Notes under the pieces: model-generated
Database searches by the model: none
The model's input: only the letters and a program-made list of their open reading frames with translations
Told to the model about the DNA's origin: nothing
Source of the DNA: Gaiella occulta
GTDB lineage: Bacteria; Actinomycetota; Thermoleophilia; Gaiellales; Gaiellaceae
Reading direction: 5' to 3'
NCBI RefSeq assembly: GCF_003351045.1
Contig: NZ_QQZY01000002.1
Span: 556,001-620,000, forward strand
DNA: 64,000 nt
Program-made: the position numbers and the translations under genes
Shown: positions 18,655 to 26,813 of the stretch, piece by piece
Position numbering within the stretch: the first letter of the stretch is position 1
Layout of the letters: every line of letters starts with the position of its first letter

Positions 18655-19623
18655 TCAGGCGCATGCCAGCACGAGCTTGCCGAAGTGCGAGCCCGACTCC
18701 ATCCGATCGAGCGCCGACCCGGCTTCGGAAAGCGGGTAGACGGTGTCGACCTCCGGCCGCCACGAGGCCTCGCCGAGCATGCGCAGCAGGCCTGCGAAGT
18801 CGCGCGGGCTGCCCATCGTCGTCCCGAGCAGCGAGAGCTGCTGCAGGTAGACAGGGCGCACCTGGAGCTGCACCTCGGCGCCGCCGGTGGCGCCGAAGAC
18901 GACGGCGCGGCCTCCCGGCCGCAGCGCGCGCAGCGAGTCGTCCCACGTCGAGCCGACGGAATCGACGACGAGGTCGACGCCCCGTCCACCGGCGAGCTCC
19001 TTCGCCGCGGCGGCCCAGTCGCCGTCGCCGTAGAGCACGCCGCCGGCGGCGCCGAGCGCGACCGCGCGGTCGATCTTCTCCTGCGACGACGAGGTCACGA
19101 GCACGCGGGCGCCTGCCTGCGCGGCGAGCTGCAGCGCGAACGTCGAGACGCCGCTGCCGGCGCCGAGCACGAGCACGGTCTCGCCCGCGCGCAGGCCGCC
19201 CCGCGCGAACAGCGCCCGCCATGCCGTCAGCCCGGCGAGCGGGAACGCGGCGGCCTCGTCCCACGACAGGCGCGACGGCCGCGGGTACACGTTCTCCTCG
19301 GGGATCGCGATCAGCTCCGCATAGGTGCCGTCGCGCGGGCCGCCGAGGATCTGGAAGTCGGCGCCCGGTGCGTCTTCGGCCTCGCCCCAGTGGAGCGAGG
19401 GCAGGATCACGACCTCCTCACCGGTGTCGCGGCGCACGCCGGCGCCGTCGGAGCCGGGAACCACGGGCAGGGGGAACGGGTACACGCCGCGACGCACGAG
19501 GATGTCGCGGCGGTTGAGGGCTGCGCGGCGGAGCTCGACGAGCACCTCGCCCGGGCCTGCGACCGGATCGGGAACCGTCTCGTAGACGAGGGCCCCGCCG
19601 TCGTGGACGCGTACCGCCTGCAC
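18655..19623 (-). CDS. Zinc-independent quinone oxidoreductase (MDR family)
   Basis: A 322-residue medium-chain reductase. The GroES-like domain (residues 1 to about 120, VELRRAALNRRDILVRRG) lacks the catalytic zinc Cys and the Cys lobe. This puts it with NADPH:quinone oxidoreductases rather than alcohol dehydrogenases. The Rossmann motif VLGAGSGVSTFALQLAA is near residue 155. The GTG at 19623 is used. About 130 nt separate it from the upstream amidase gene. The 184-nt stretch downstream to vapB (18471-18654) holds nothing I can identify. Confidence 0.88.
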   Translation of the reverse strand: MQAVRVHDGGALVYETVPDPVAGPGEVLVELRRAALNRRDILVRRGVYPFPLPVVPGSDGAGVRRDTGEEVVILPSLHWGEAEDAPGADFQILGGPRDGTYAELIAIPEENVYPRPSRLSWDEAAAFPLAGLTAWRALFARGGLRAGETVLVLGAGSGVSTFALQLAAQAGARVLVTSSSQEKIDRAVALGAAGGVLYGDGDWAAAAKELAGGRGVDLVVDSVGSTWDDSLRALRPGGRAVVFGATGGAEVQLQVRPVYLQQLSLLGTTMGSPRDFAGLLRMLGEASWRPEVDTVYPLSEAGSALDRMESGSHFGKLVLACA

Positions 19624-19754
19624 CTCAGCCGCTCACTCCGCCGCCGGCGTCACAGGAGGAGCACTTCGTGTTCTCCGCCATTGCCGTCCGAGACGGTAGC
19701 CGCTCGCTCGAGGGGCGTGGGCGGGGAGTCGGTCGGCGCGTCGCCGGGGCATCG

Positions 19755-20876
19755 TCAGCCGCGCTCCCAGGCGAGTCCCGCGGCGAGCACCGTCTCGTCA
19801 TGCGGCGCGATGAGCTGCATGTTCCCGATCGCAAGCCCCGCCCAACCGATCAGGTTCACCCAGCGCATGTAGGAGGAGAGAGCGAGCCGGATCTCGAGCT
19901 CGTCGCAGTCTTCGGGCGGCAGCTCGACCGCGATGCAGGGACTCACGTACAGGTCGACCGCCGGCACCCAGGCCCGCCAGGCGGCGAGCGCCTCGTAGGC
20001 GGCGGCGACGGCAGCCGGGTCGACGTGCTGGGCGGCCTCGAGCTTGGCGCGGACGTTGGCGCCGTAGTCGTCGGCACGCGAAGGGAACGTCGCCCGGTGC
20101 TGCTCGGCCGCCTCGTGGAAGAACAGGGGCCAGGTGTTCGCCGCGGGCTCGGGCACGTCGGCTTCGACGACACGGGCGCCGAGACGCTGCAGCCGCTCGG
20201 CGTAGCCTTCCGCCTCGTCGCTTGCGGGCGGCCGGTTGCCGTCGCCGACCGAGGGCGCCTGCCGCAGCAGGCCGACGGTGAGCCCGTCGAGCCGCGGCTC
20301 CGGAACCGGCTTCCCGCTGAGCACCGACCATGCGACCGCGACCTCGCCCACGCTGCGCGCCATCGGGCCGACCGTGTCGAGCGACGGGCAGAGGGGGAAC
20401 ACGCCCCTGGTCGAGATCGCGCCCCAGCGCGGCTTCAGCCCGACGACCTGGCAGCACGCCGCCGGCAGCCTGACCGAGCAGCCCGTGTCGGTGCCGAGCC
20501 CGAGGTCGCACAGGCCCGCGGCGAGAGCCGCGGCGTTGCCCCCGCTCGAGCCGCCGGTCGTACGCCCCGGCCGGGCCGGGTTGCGGACGGTGCCGTACCA
20601 GGGATTCTGGCTCGTCACGCCCCATGCGAACTCGTGCAGGTTGGCCTTCCCGACGAGGGTCGCGCCCGCGTCGAGCAGGCGGGCGACCGCGGGGGCCGTC
20701 AAGGTCGGAACATGCTCGGCGTAGATCTTCGAGCCGTACGTGGTGCGCACTCCGGCCACATCGATGAGGTCCTTCACGAGCAGGCGCGCGCCGGCGAGCG
20801 GGCCGACCGCCTCGGCAGGCGGGCGATCGGAGTCACCGACCCAGGTGATGACCGCGTTGAACGCGTCGTCGGTCAC
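19755..20876 (-). CDS. Amidase signature family hydrolase
   Basis: A 373-residue amidase, somewhat shorter than the usual 450-500. The Ser-cis-Ser-Lys triad can be read: Lys35 in LVKDLID, the cis-Ser in GGSSGGN (109-114), and the nucleophile Ser134 in TGCSVRLP. Cys replaces the usual second Gly of the GGS motif. It probably cleaves a small-molecule amide. The GTG start overlaps the stop of a 32-residue frame in a GTGA. Confidence 0.88.
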   Translation of the reverse strand: MTDDAFNAVITWVGDSDRPPAEAVGPLAGARLLVKDLIDVAGVRTTYGSKIYAEHVPTLTAPAVARLLDAGATLVGKANLHEFAWGVTSQNPWYGTVRNPARPGRTTGGSSGGNAAALAAGLCDLGLGTDTGCSVRLPAACCQVVGLKPRWGAISTRGVFPLCPSLDTVGPMARSVGEVAVAWSVLSGKPVPEPRLDGLTVGLLRQAPSVGDGNRPPASDEAEGYAERLQRLGARVVEADVPEPAANTWPLFFHEAAEQHRATFPSRADDYGANVRAKLEAAQHVDPAAVAAAYEALAAWRAWVPAVDLYVSPCIAVELPPEDCDELEIRLALSSYMRWVNLIGWAGLAIGNMQLIAPHDETVLAAGLAWERG

Positions 20877-20971
20877 GGCGCCTCCATGACGGGCTCTGCG
20901 CCTCCGCGTGCGCGCGCGATGCCGTGCAGCGCAGCACCGACGATCGCGACGTTGCCGTCGAGCCGGACCAT
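20873..20971 (-). CDS. Possible 32-residue leader peptide or SDR remnant
   Basis: A short ATG frame that ends in a GTGA overlap with the amidase start. Its text LDGNVAIVGAALHGIARARG looks like the first strand and glycine loop of an SDR, so it may be a remnant. The exact overlap would equally suit a coupling peptide. Evidence is thin. Confidence 0.25.
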   Translation of the reverse strand: MVRLDGNVAIVGAALHGIARARGGAEPVMEAP

Positions 20972-21038
20972 CGCCCTGCCCCCTACGGGATCGACGAGAG
21001 CACGGTCGGCGTACGACTTCGGTGCTGCCGGGCCATCG

Positions 21039-22505
21039 CTACAGGGGCTCCCCGATGCCGCCCATGGCGAGGTACTTGAGCTCGACCCAGTCGTCGACGC
21101 CGTAGCTCGAGCCCTCGCGGCCGATGCCGGATTCCTTCATGCCGCCGAACGGCGCCACCTCGGACGAGACGAAGCCGGTGTTGATGCCGACGATGCCGTA
21201 CTCGAGCGCCTCCGACACGCGCCAGGTGCGCCCGAGGTCGCGCGTGTAGAAGTAGGCCGAGAGGCCGTACGGCGTGTCGTTTGCGATCCGCACCGCCTCG
21301 GCCTCGGTCGCGAAACGGTTGATGCCGGCGACCGGGCCGAACGTCTCCTCGCAGCTCATCGCCATGTCCATCGTCACGCCGGTCAGCACCGACGGCTGGA
21401 AAAACTGGCCCTCGATGCGGCTGCCGCCGAGCAAAAGCTCCGCGCCCGACTCGAGCGCGTTCGCCACATGCCGCTCGACCTTGGCAACGGCCGGCGCGTC
21501 GATGAGCGGCCCGACCTGGGCGCCCTCCGTGAAGCCGTCCGCGACCTGCAGCTTCGAGACGGCCTCCGTGAACGCCGCGACGAAGTCGTCGTAGATGCCG
21601 TCCTGGACGAGGAAGCGGTTGGCCGAGATGCACGTCTGCCCGGAGTTGCGGAACTTGCACATCAGAGCACCGGCGACAGCCTCGTCGAGGTCGGCGTCGT
21701 CGAAGACGATGAAGGGCGCGTTGCCGCCGAGCTCGAGCGACACCTTCTTCACCTGGCCCGCGCACTGGGCCATCAGCAGCTTCCCGACTTCCGTGGAGCC
21801 GGTGAAGCCGAGCTTGCGCACGATCGGGTTCGAGGTCATCTCGCCGCCGATCGCGGGTGCGTCGGCCGCGTCGCCGGTGACGATCGAGAACACGCCGGCG
21901 GGGACGCCGGCCTCCTCGGCGAGGGCGGCGACGGCGAGCGCCGAGAGCGGCGTCTGCTCCGCCGGCTTCAGCACCATGGTGCAGCCGACGGCGAGCGCCG
22001 GTGCGGACTTGCGGGTGGGCATCGCCGAGGGGAAGTTCCACGGCGTGATGCCCGCCGTGACGCCGATCGCTTCCTTGAGGATCACGATGCGGCGGTCGGG
22101 CAGGGGCCGAGGGATGACCCCCCCGTCCAGGCGCTTGGCCTCCTCGCCGAACCACTCGTAGAACGAGGCCGCGTACGCGATCTCGGCCTTCGCCTCGGCG
22201 AGCGGCTTGCCCTGCTCGCGCACGAGCAGGGCTGCGAGATCGTCGCAGCGCTCCATCATCAGGTCGCCGAGGCGGCGCAGGATGCGCGCGCGCTCCTTGG
22301 CCGTGCGGTGCTTCCAGGCGGGCAGCGCACGCTGCGCCGCCTCGATCGCGCGGCGGGTCTCGGCGGCGCCCATCCGCGGCACCTCCGCGATCGTCTCGCC
22401 GCTGGCGGGGTCGACGACGGGGAACGTGGCGCCGGAGTCGGCGTCGACCCACCTGCCGTCGATGTACGCGCGGGTCTTGAGGAGGTCGGTCTCGAGGGCA
22501 GTCAT
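21039..22505 (-). CDS. gabD: NAD(P)-dependent aldehyde dehydrogenase (succinate-semialdehyde type)
   Basis: A 488-residue aldehyde dehydrogenase close in length and motifs to GabD. Catalytic Glu is in SLELGGNAPF (near residue 256), and catalytic Cys in NSGQTCISANRF (near 290). TPWNFPSAMPTRK near 155 and PFGGMKESGIGREGS near 455 are typical of succinate- and glutarate-semialdehyde enzymes. The ATG at 22505 follows a TATCGT box by 6 nt. The 68 nt between it and the upstream ATCGATTATCGAT site suggest that it is controlled with the glycolate genes at 54 kb. Confidence 0.85.
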   Translation of the reverse strand: MTALETDLLKTRAYIDGRWVDADSGATFPVVDPASGETIAEVPRMGAAETRRAIEAAQRALPAWKHRTAKERARILRRLGDLMMERCDDLAALLVREQGKPLAEAKAEIAYAASFYEWFGEEAKRLDGGVIPRPLPDRRIVILKEAIGVTAGITPWNFPSAMPTRKSAPALAVGCTMVLKPAEQTPLSALAVAALAEEAGVPAGVFSIVTGDAADAPAIGGEMTSNPIVRKLGFTGSTEVGKLLMAQCAGQVKKVSLELGGNAPFIVFDDADLDEAVAGALMCKFRNSGQTCISANRFLVQDGIYDDFVAAFTEAVSKLQVADGFTEGAQVGPLIDAPAVAKVERHVANALESGAELLLGGSRIEGQFFQPSVLTGVTMDMAMSCEETFGPVAGINRFATEAEAVRIANDTPYGLSAYFYTRDLGRTWRVSEALEYGIVGINTGFVSSEVAPFGGMKESGIGREGSSYGVDDWVELKYLAMGGIGEPL

Positions 22506-22511
22506 GACGGG

Positions 22512-22517
22512 ACGATA
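22512..22517 (-). promoter_or_regulatory. -10 box of the gabD-like gene
   Basis: TATCGT on the minus strand ends 6 nt before the ATG at 22505, implying a leaderless transcript. The ATCGATTATCGAT site lies just upstream of where the -35 region would be. Confidence 0.45.
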
Positions 22518-22550
22518 GCTACTCGCCGGTCGCACGATTCCCGTACTCTA

Positions 22551-22563
22551 ATCGATTATCGAT
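22551..22563. promoter_or_regulatory. Operator ATCGATTATCGAT (copy 1)
   Basis: Two ATCGAT words flank a central T, forming a 13-bp palindrome-like site between the divergent aldehyde dehydrogenase and cupin genes. The same form occurs at 53469-53481 and 54203-54215 next to a GntR regulator. The exact match at three promoters is unlikely by chance. Confidence 0.7.
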
Positions 22564-22605
22564 AGAGATGTCGCTTGTGGTGTCATCGACCCTTACGCGG
22601 AGTGC

Positions 22606-22611
22606 GATACT
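22606..22611 (+). promoter_or_regulatory. -10 box of the cupin gene
   Basis: GATACT ends 7 nt before the ATG at 22619, again the short spacing of a leaderless transcript. Confidence 0.45.
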
Positions 22612-22618
22612 GGTGCCG

Positions 22619-22987
22619 ATGGAGCCGCAGTTCATCCGCTTCGACGACGTCCGGCCGTTCACGCTCGCCGCGGGCGTCGACGGGCGGCCGTTGTTCGGCG
22701 ACGGTGCCATGGTCAACCTGATCGAGTTCGAGCCGGGCGCCGAGGTGCCGCTGCACAGCCACCCGCACGAGCAGCTCGGCCTCGTTCTGCGCGGCATGCA
22801 GGCGCTCGTCGTCGACGGCGTCGCACACGAGCTCGGTCCGATGGAGGGGTACGTGCTCCCCGGACACGTCGAGCACTCCGCCTACTGCGGCCCGGACGGC
22901 GCGACCGTGATCGACATCTTCTGCCCGGTGCGGGAGGACTACCGCGAGCGCTGGGCGAGCTCCGCCGGCGACGTCGGGTCACAATGA
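22619..22987 (+). CDS. Small cupin-domain protein
   Basis: A 122-residue single cupin domain. The first cupin motif is [17 protein letters not shown], with two His and a Glu, and the second is [13 protein letters not shown], so metal ligands are present. The fold is shared by enzymes and sugar-acid binding proteins. An upstream in-frame ATG at 22568 is possible, but the start at 22619 fits the -10 box. It is divergent from the aldehyde dehydrogenase and shares the ATCGATTATCGAT region with it. Confidence 0.75.
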   Translation: MEPQFIRFDDVRPFTLAAGVDGRPLFGDGAMVNLIEFEPGAEVPLHSHPHEQLGLVLRGMQALVVDGVAHELGPMEGYVLPGHVEHSAYCGPDGATVIDIFCPVREDYRERWASSAGDVGSQ

Positions 22988-22991
22988 GGGC

Positions 22992-23288
22992 GTGAGCCCG
23001 ACGATCGAGGCACCGGTCGAGGTCCGCCTGCCGGCGGGCGACGAGCAGCGGCACGACGACCGGCCGTGGGTCGTCATCGTCTGGAACGACCCGATCAACC
23101 TCATGAGCTACGTCACGTTCGTGCTGCGCAAGCTGTTCGGCTACTCCGAGGCCGAGGCGACGAAGCTGATGCTGCAGGTGCACAACGAGGGCAAGGCCGT
23201 GGTCTCGTCCGGCGAGCGGGAGAAGGCGGAGTTCGACGTGGCGCGCCTGCACGCGCACGGCCTCTGGGCGACGCTGCGACAGGACTGA
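22992..23288 (+). CDS. clpS: ATP-dependent Clp protease adaptor ClpS
   Basis: A 98-residue ClpS, which delivers N-end-rule substrates to ClpAP/ClpCP. The core shows the family WNDPINLM motif (near residue 31), the second helix [10 protein letters not shown] and the VHNEGKAVV motif (near 64). Starts at a GTG. The first base of the next gene's ATG is the last of its stop codon, so ClpS and DUF2017 are co-translated. Confidence 0.95.
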   Translation: MSPTIEAPVEVRLPAGDEQRHDDRPWVVIVWNDPINLMSYVTFVLRKLFGYSEAEATKLMLQVHNEGKAVVSSGEREKAEFDVARLHAHGLWATLRQD

Positions 23289-23758
23289 TGGCGCACCGAC
23301 GCATCGAGCAGGACGGGAAGGGCGGCTACCGCCTGCGTCTCCCCGACGAGGAGCGGGAACTGCTCCGGTCACTGCCCGCGCAGCTCCGCGACGTGCTGCG
23401 CAGCGACGACCCGTGCCTGCGGCGGCTCTTCCCGCCCGCCTATGCCGACGACCGCGAGGCCGACGACGAGTACCGGCGGCTGATGCGCGACGAGCTCCTC
23501 GGCGGCAAGCTCGCCGCGCTGCGTGTCGTCGAGCAGACCGCCGGCGCCGATCACCTGTCGGCCGAGGAGCTCGAAGCCTGGCTCGGCGCCCTCGAGAGCC
23601 TGCGCCTCGTGCTCGGCACCCAGATCGACGTGACCGAGGAGACCTACGCCGACACGCTCGACCCGAGCGACCCGCAGGCGCCGGCGCTTGCGCTGTACGG
23701 CTACCTGAGCTGGCTGCAGGAGCAGGCGGTGGACGCGTTGTCGGCAGGACTGGGCTGA
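23288..23758 (+). CDS. DUF2017 family protein
   Basis: A 156-residue, mostly helical acidic protein that follows clpS with a TGATG junction. In Actinomycetota DUF2017 genes commonly sit right after clpS, so a role in ClpS-linked proteolysis is inferred, but the family has no established function. The central RRLFPPAYADDREADDEYRRLM is a recognisable block. No membrane segment or Cys motif is present. Confidence 0.85.
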   Translation: MAHRRIEQDGKGGYRLRLPDEERELLRSLPAQLRDVLRSDDPCLRRLFPPAYADDREADDEYRRLMRDELLGGKLAALRVVEQTAGADHLSAEELEAWLGALESLRLVLGTQIDVTEETYADTLDPSDPQAPALALYGYLSWLQEQAVDALSAGLG

Positions 23759-23776
23759 CGAGAGTCGCCGGGTGGG

Positions 23777-24096
23777 CTACGGCTCCACGAGGACTCGGCC
23801 GGCTGACCCCGCGATGCTCGCCGGCACGGCGGCGTCGATCCCGTCCAGCGGGTAAGCGGGGCCGATCAGAGAGCCGAGCTCGAGCCGACGCCGGCGAGCG
23901 CCGCGCAGCCGAGCAGCGCCGCCTCCCGCAGCGGCACCGCGGCGCCCGTCGGCAGCGCCGCCTTCGAGGAGACGGCGACGCGCTCGCCCCTGACCTGGTG
24001 CAGGTCGGTGCCGCACACAGCGACGGCGGCCATGCGCACGACGACATCGTGCGGGCCGGGCTCCTCCAGGTCGGGCGCGACGACCTCGAGAGGCAC
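23777..24096 (-). pseudogene. Decayed zinc alcohol dehydrogenase
   Basis: The first 40 residues read as the GroES-like domain of a zinc-dependent alcohol dehydrogenase (VVVRMAAVAVCGTDLHQVRGE with the catalytic Cys). They are followed directly by a segment like the later AALLGCAALAGVG. After a frame change the C-terminus GPAYPLDGIDAAVPASIAGS appears, ending at a TAG at 23777. About two thirds of the normal 350 residues are deleted, so the gene cannot be functional. Confidence 0.7.
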
Positions 24097-24109
24097 GCCG
24101 ACCGCCCGG

Positions 24110-24360
24110 AGTCGAGGTCTGCCTCCCCTCTCTCAATGTCGTTGCACCTGAACGAGGGCCGGCGCGCCTCCGTCACCGTCCCGTCGAGCGTCACCTTGCG
24201 GCGGATGTCCGCCGGCGTGTCGGAGAATATAGAGGACCTGCTCGGTGGGATGCCAGATCGTCCCCTCCGTGAAGGTGAGGCCGGTCGCGAGCCGCTCGAC
24301 TGCGGAGCCTTCCTCGACGAGCTCGTCGATCGCATCCGACTTCGCGTCGATACCCGGCAC
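24110..24360 (-). pseudogene. 5' fragment of an SMP-30/gluconolactonase-like gene
   Basis: A GTG with a good ribosome-binding site (AAAGGGGA) opens a frame whose residues match the N-terminus of SMP-30-type lactonases (LATGLTFTEGTIWHPTEQVLY). One extra A near 24229 shifts the frame. The continuing sequence FSDTPADIRRKVTLDGTVTEARRPS is then in the next frame. The fragment stops where the decayed alcohol dehydrogenase begins, so the rest of the beta-propeller is missing. Confidence 0.65.
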
Positions 24361-24421
24361 TGCTGTCCCCTTTCGTGACGGAAGCGTGGGGTCGAAGCTA
24401 CAACGGCGGCGCCGCCGTTTC

Positions 24422-24450
24422 CGTCGTTGATCGAGATTCGATCAACGACG
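24422..24450. repeat. 29-nt perfect palindrome in the decayed region
   Basis: CGTCGTTGATCGA (24422-24434) and its exact inverse (24438-24450) flank a 3-nt centre. Its size and symmetry fit a LacI- or GntR-type operator that has outlived its target, since it lies between two broken genes reading apart. Confidence 0.6.
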
Positions 24451-24870
24451 GGCACTACCACGGCGATACCCTGCCGCGACGGCTCCGGCACGGTCCACCC
24501 GATCTGCGCCGCACGCCTCGAGGCTGCGGCGGCGATCGCAACGAGGGAGGACGTCGTGGTGCTCTCGGGTTGGGCACGAGCGCCCGATGCCACGTCGGAG
24601 GCGGAGCCGATGGCTGCGGCGTGGAACGGCGCGGCGGCCGAGCCCGCCGTCGACCCCGACGTGCGCACGGCGGCTGAGAACGCGGTCGACGCCCTCGACG
24701 ACGTCCTCCAAGCGAGGACGCGCGAGATCGTCGTCGTCACGTCGGCCTGGCATGCCGAGGCGCGCGAGGGTGGCGCTCCGCCGGCTCGTGCCCGACACCG
24801 GGATTCGCGTGCGCTCCGCATCGCCGACCGGGTGGTCGGCTCGCGCGGCGCTCCGTGAGCTCGCGCGTGG
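24427..24870 (+). pseudogene. Frameshifted DUF218 (YdcF/SanA-like) gene
   Basis: In one frame the text DVVVLSGWARAPDATSEAEPM, PDVRTAAENAVDALDDVLQ and IVVVTSAWHA follows the DUF218 core. From about 24765 the match moves to another frame (RRLVPDTGIRVRSASPTGWS). No start codon with a ribosome-binding site is evident, and the TTG at 24427 lies inside the palindrome. I call it inactive. Between this and the GntR gene (24871-25060) I see only a short promoter-like stretch. Confidence 0.55.
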
Positions 24871-25060
24871 CCGCTGCTCCCGTTCCAGCTCCGGCGCGCC
24901 CACCGCGACGGCTCCTCGACCTGGGCCCGGACTTCGCGCCCGGCGAGTGACCTGGGCGCCATGACGCCGGGGAGCAAAGGGAGCGGAGGCTGGGCTTGCC
25001 ACAGTTCGGTCACACAGATAGGATGACTAACCACAATGGGATGGCCGTGCTGGATAGGGC

Positions 25061-25861
25061 ATGCCGCCTTCTAGGCGTGCCACGGACGCGACCTCGCGGC
25101 CGAGCCCGCTGCGGGCGATCAAGCGGACACAGCGCAGCGAAGAGATCCGCCGCCAGATCGAAGCGGCGATAACGAGCGGGGAGTTCGCGCCCGGCGAGCG
25201 CCTTCCGTCCGAGCGCGAGCTCGTCGAGACGTTCGGCGTCAGCAGGGTGAGCGTGCGGGAGGCGATCCGCTCGCTCGAGGCCCTCGGCTTCGTGCGCGTC
25301 TACCAGGGCCGAGGCGCGTTTGTGACCGATCGCCGCTCCGGGCTCGGCGAGCCGCTCGCCCGCTGGCTCGACCTGCACCGCAACGAGGTGCTGGAGTTGC
25401 TCGGCGTCCGTGGCGCGCTCGACGAGTACGCAGCACAGCTCGCGGTCGAGAACTTCGACACGGCCAGGGTGGCGCGCATCGTGGCCGCGCATGAGGCGTT
25501 CTCGGCGGCAGTCGAGGCCGAGGCACCGGCCACGGAGATCGTGCCGCTGGACATCGACTTCCATGTCGCGATCGCCGACGCCAGCGGCAACCGCCTCCTC
25601 TACGACCTCCTCTCGGACCTGCACTCCTACCTCGCCGAGTCGCGCTACCTCGCGCTCGTTCCCACGGGCCGGCCGCGCCAGTCCATGACCGAGCACGCGC
25701 TGATCGTCGAGGCAATCCAGGCGCACGACGCCCCCATGGCCCGTCTCGCCACGAGTCGCCACATCGCCCGCGTGCGCGAGATCGTGGCGGCCGGGATCGG
25801 CCGCGAGCGCAAGAGCCGGCAGCCGGCCTCGGGCTGGAGCGGCGGGGCAGGGCGGGCATGA
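25061..25861 (+). CDS. GntR-family regulator (FCD type) of the catabolic block
   Basis: A 266-residue FadR-type regulator. An N-terminal extension of about 25 residues precedes the winged helix (about 26-95, with ERELVETFGVSRVSVREAIRSLEALG). The FCD domain has DIDFHVAIADASGN near residue 165 and TEHALIVEAI near 210, carrying Asp and His ligands. It is coupled by ATGA to the VOC fragment and then to the ABC importer genes, and probably recognises the AACATNTCAGACCA motif at 27.7 and 45.5 kb. Confidence 0.88.
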   Translation: MPPSRRATDATSRPSPLRAIKRTQRSEEIRRQIEAAITSGEFAPGERLPSERELVETFGVSRVSVREAIRSLEALGFVRVYQGRGAFVTDRRSGLGEPLARWLDLHRNEVLELLGVRGALDEYAAQLAVENFDTARVARIVAAHEAFSAAVEAEAPATEIVPLDIDFHVAIADASGNRLLYDLLSDLHSYLAESRYLALVPTGRPRQSMTEHALIVEAIQAHDAPMARLATSRHIARVREIVAAGIGRERKSRQPASGWSGGAGRA

Positions 25862-26028
25862 CCGAGCTCCGCGTACTCGTCGGAACGGCCGACTTCGAAC
25901 GCTCGAACGACTTCTACGCCGACCTGCTGAGGCTCGCCGTGGCGGAGCGCTCGGATGCCCCGGACGGCCGCAGAGTGCTCTTCCGGGCCGCGAGCGGCGG
26001 CGTGTCACGGCTGCCCGAGGAGCGATGA
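25858..26028 (+). CDS. N-terminal piece of a VOC (glyoxalase) domain
   Basis: A 56-residue frame that overlaps both neighbours by ATGA. It reads like the first half of a vicinal-oxygen-chelate domain (RVLVGTADFERSNDFYADLLRL and GRRVLFRAASGG), but VOC proteins need about 120 residues or two such repeats. It is probably a truncated gene kept for translational coupling, or a small partner protein. The perfect overlaps suggest that it is still translated. Confidence 0.6.
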   Translation: MTELRVLVGTADFERSNDFYADLLRLAVAERSDAPDGRRVLFRAASGGVSRLPEER

Positions 26029-26813
26029 CGAGCACCAGATTCTCCCCCGCCCCGGCTGCAGCCGGGGCGCTCGCGATCGATGCCGAGGTGATCGTGTTCC
26101 GCGATGCCGGCAAGGTCTTCCCGGACGGTACCGAGGCAGTGCGCGACGTCTCCTTCACACTCCGCCGCGGCGACTTCCTCTCCGTCGTCGGCCCTTCCGG
26201 CTGCGGCAAGTCGACGCTCCTGCGCATGGCCTCGGGGCTCGGCCCCCACACCTCAGGAGAAGTTGTCTGCCGCACCACGAACGTGGGCTACGTCTTCCAG
26301 GACGCGACGCTGCTGCCGTGGCGGACGGTGCAGAAGAACGTCGAGCTGCTCGCCGAGCTCGAGGGCGCGCCGGGGAAGGAGCGCCGGCGCCTCGCCCACG
26401 CGGCGATCAGCCTGGTCGGGCTCGAGGGGTTCGAGAACCACTACCCGAAGGCGCTCTCGGGCGGGATGCGAATGCGGACGTCGGTGGCGAGAGCGCTCAC
26501 CATGAAGCCCCCGCTCTTCCTCCTCGACGAGCCGTTCGGGGCGCTCGACGAGATCACGCGCGGCACCCTCAACGAGGAGCTGATGCGGCTCTTCATCTCC
26601 GAGCAGTTCGGCGCCATCTTCATCACCCACTCGATCAGCGAGGCGATCTACCTCTCGACCCGCGTGCTCGTGATGAGCGCCCGGCCGGGGCGCATCGTCG
26701 CCGACTTCGACGTGCCGTTCCCGTATCCCCGCTCCCCGGATCTCCGCTTCGATCCCGTCTTCGCGAGCCTCGCCGGCGAGGTCTCGCATGCACTGCGGCT
26801 GGGACACGAATGA
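26025..26813 (+). CDS. ABC transporter ATP-binding protein (SsuB/TauB/ThiZ type)
   Basis: A 262-residue ATPase of the nitrate/sulfonate/taurine class. Walker A GPSGCGKST is near residues 63-71, the Q-loop FQDATLLPWRTV near 97, the signature LSGGMRMR near 144 and Walker B LFLLDEPFGALD near 163. It is coupled to the permease by ATGA. The class also serves pyrimidine-precursor (ThiXYZ) and riboflavin-type importers, which fits the heterocycle enzymes downstream. Confidence 0.92.
   Translation: MTSTRFSPAPAAAGALAIDAEVIVFRDAGKVFPDGTEAVRDVSFTLRRGDFLSVVGPSGCGKSTLLRMASGLGPHTSGEVVCRTTNVGYVFQDATLLPWRTVQKNVELLAELEGAPGKERRRLAHAAISLVGLEGFENHYPKALSGGMRMRTSVARALTMKPPLFLLDEPFGALDEITRGTLNEELMRLFISEQFGAIFITHSISEAIYLSTRVLVMSARPGRIVADFDVPFPYPRSPDLRFDPVFASLAGEVSHALRLGHE

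Noticed and set aside
19625-19834. Small minus-strand frame ending with a CSSC motif before the quinone oxidoreductase gene
   Set aside because: Only the last 18 residues look ordered, and no conserved pattern or ribosome-binding site supports it.
22713-25034. Open frame of 773 codons on the - strand
   Set aside because: Low-complexity text across clpS, DUF2017 and pseudogenes. Only the short SMP-30-like stretch within it is meaningful and is annotated as such.
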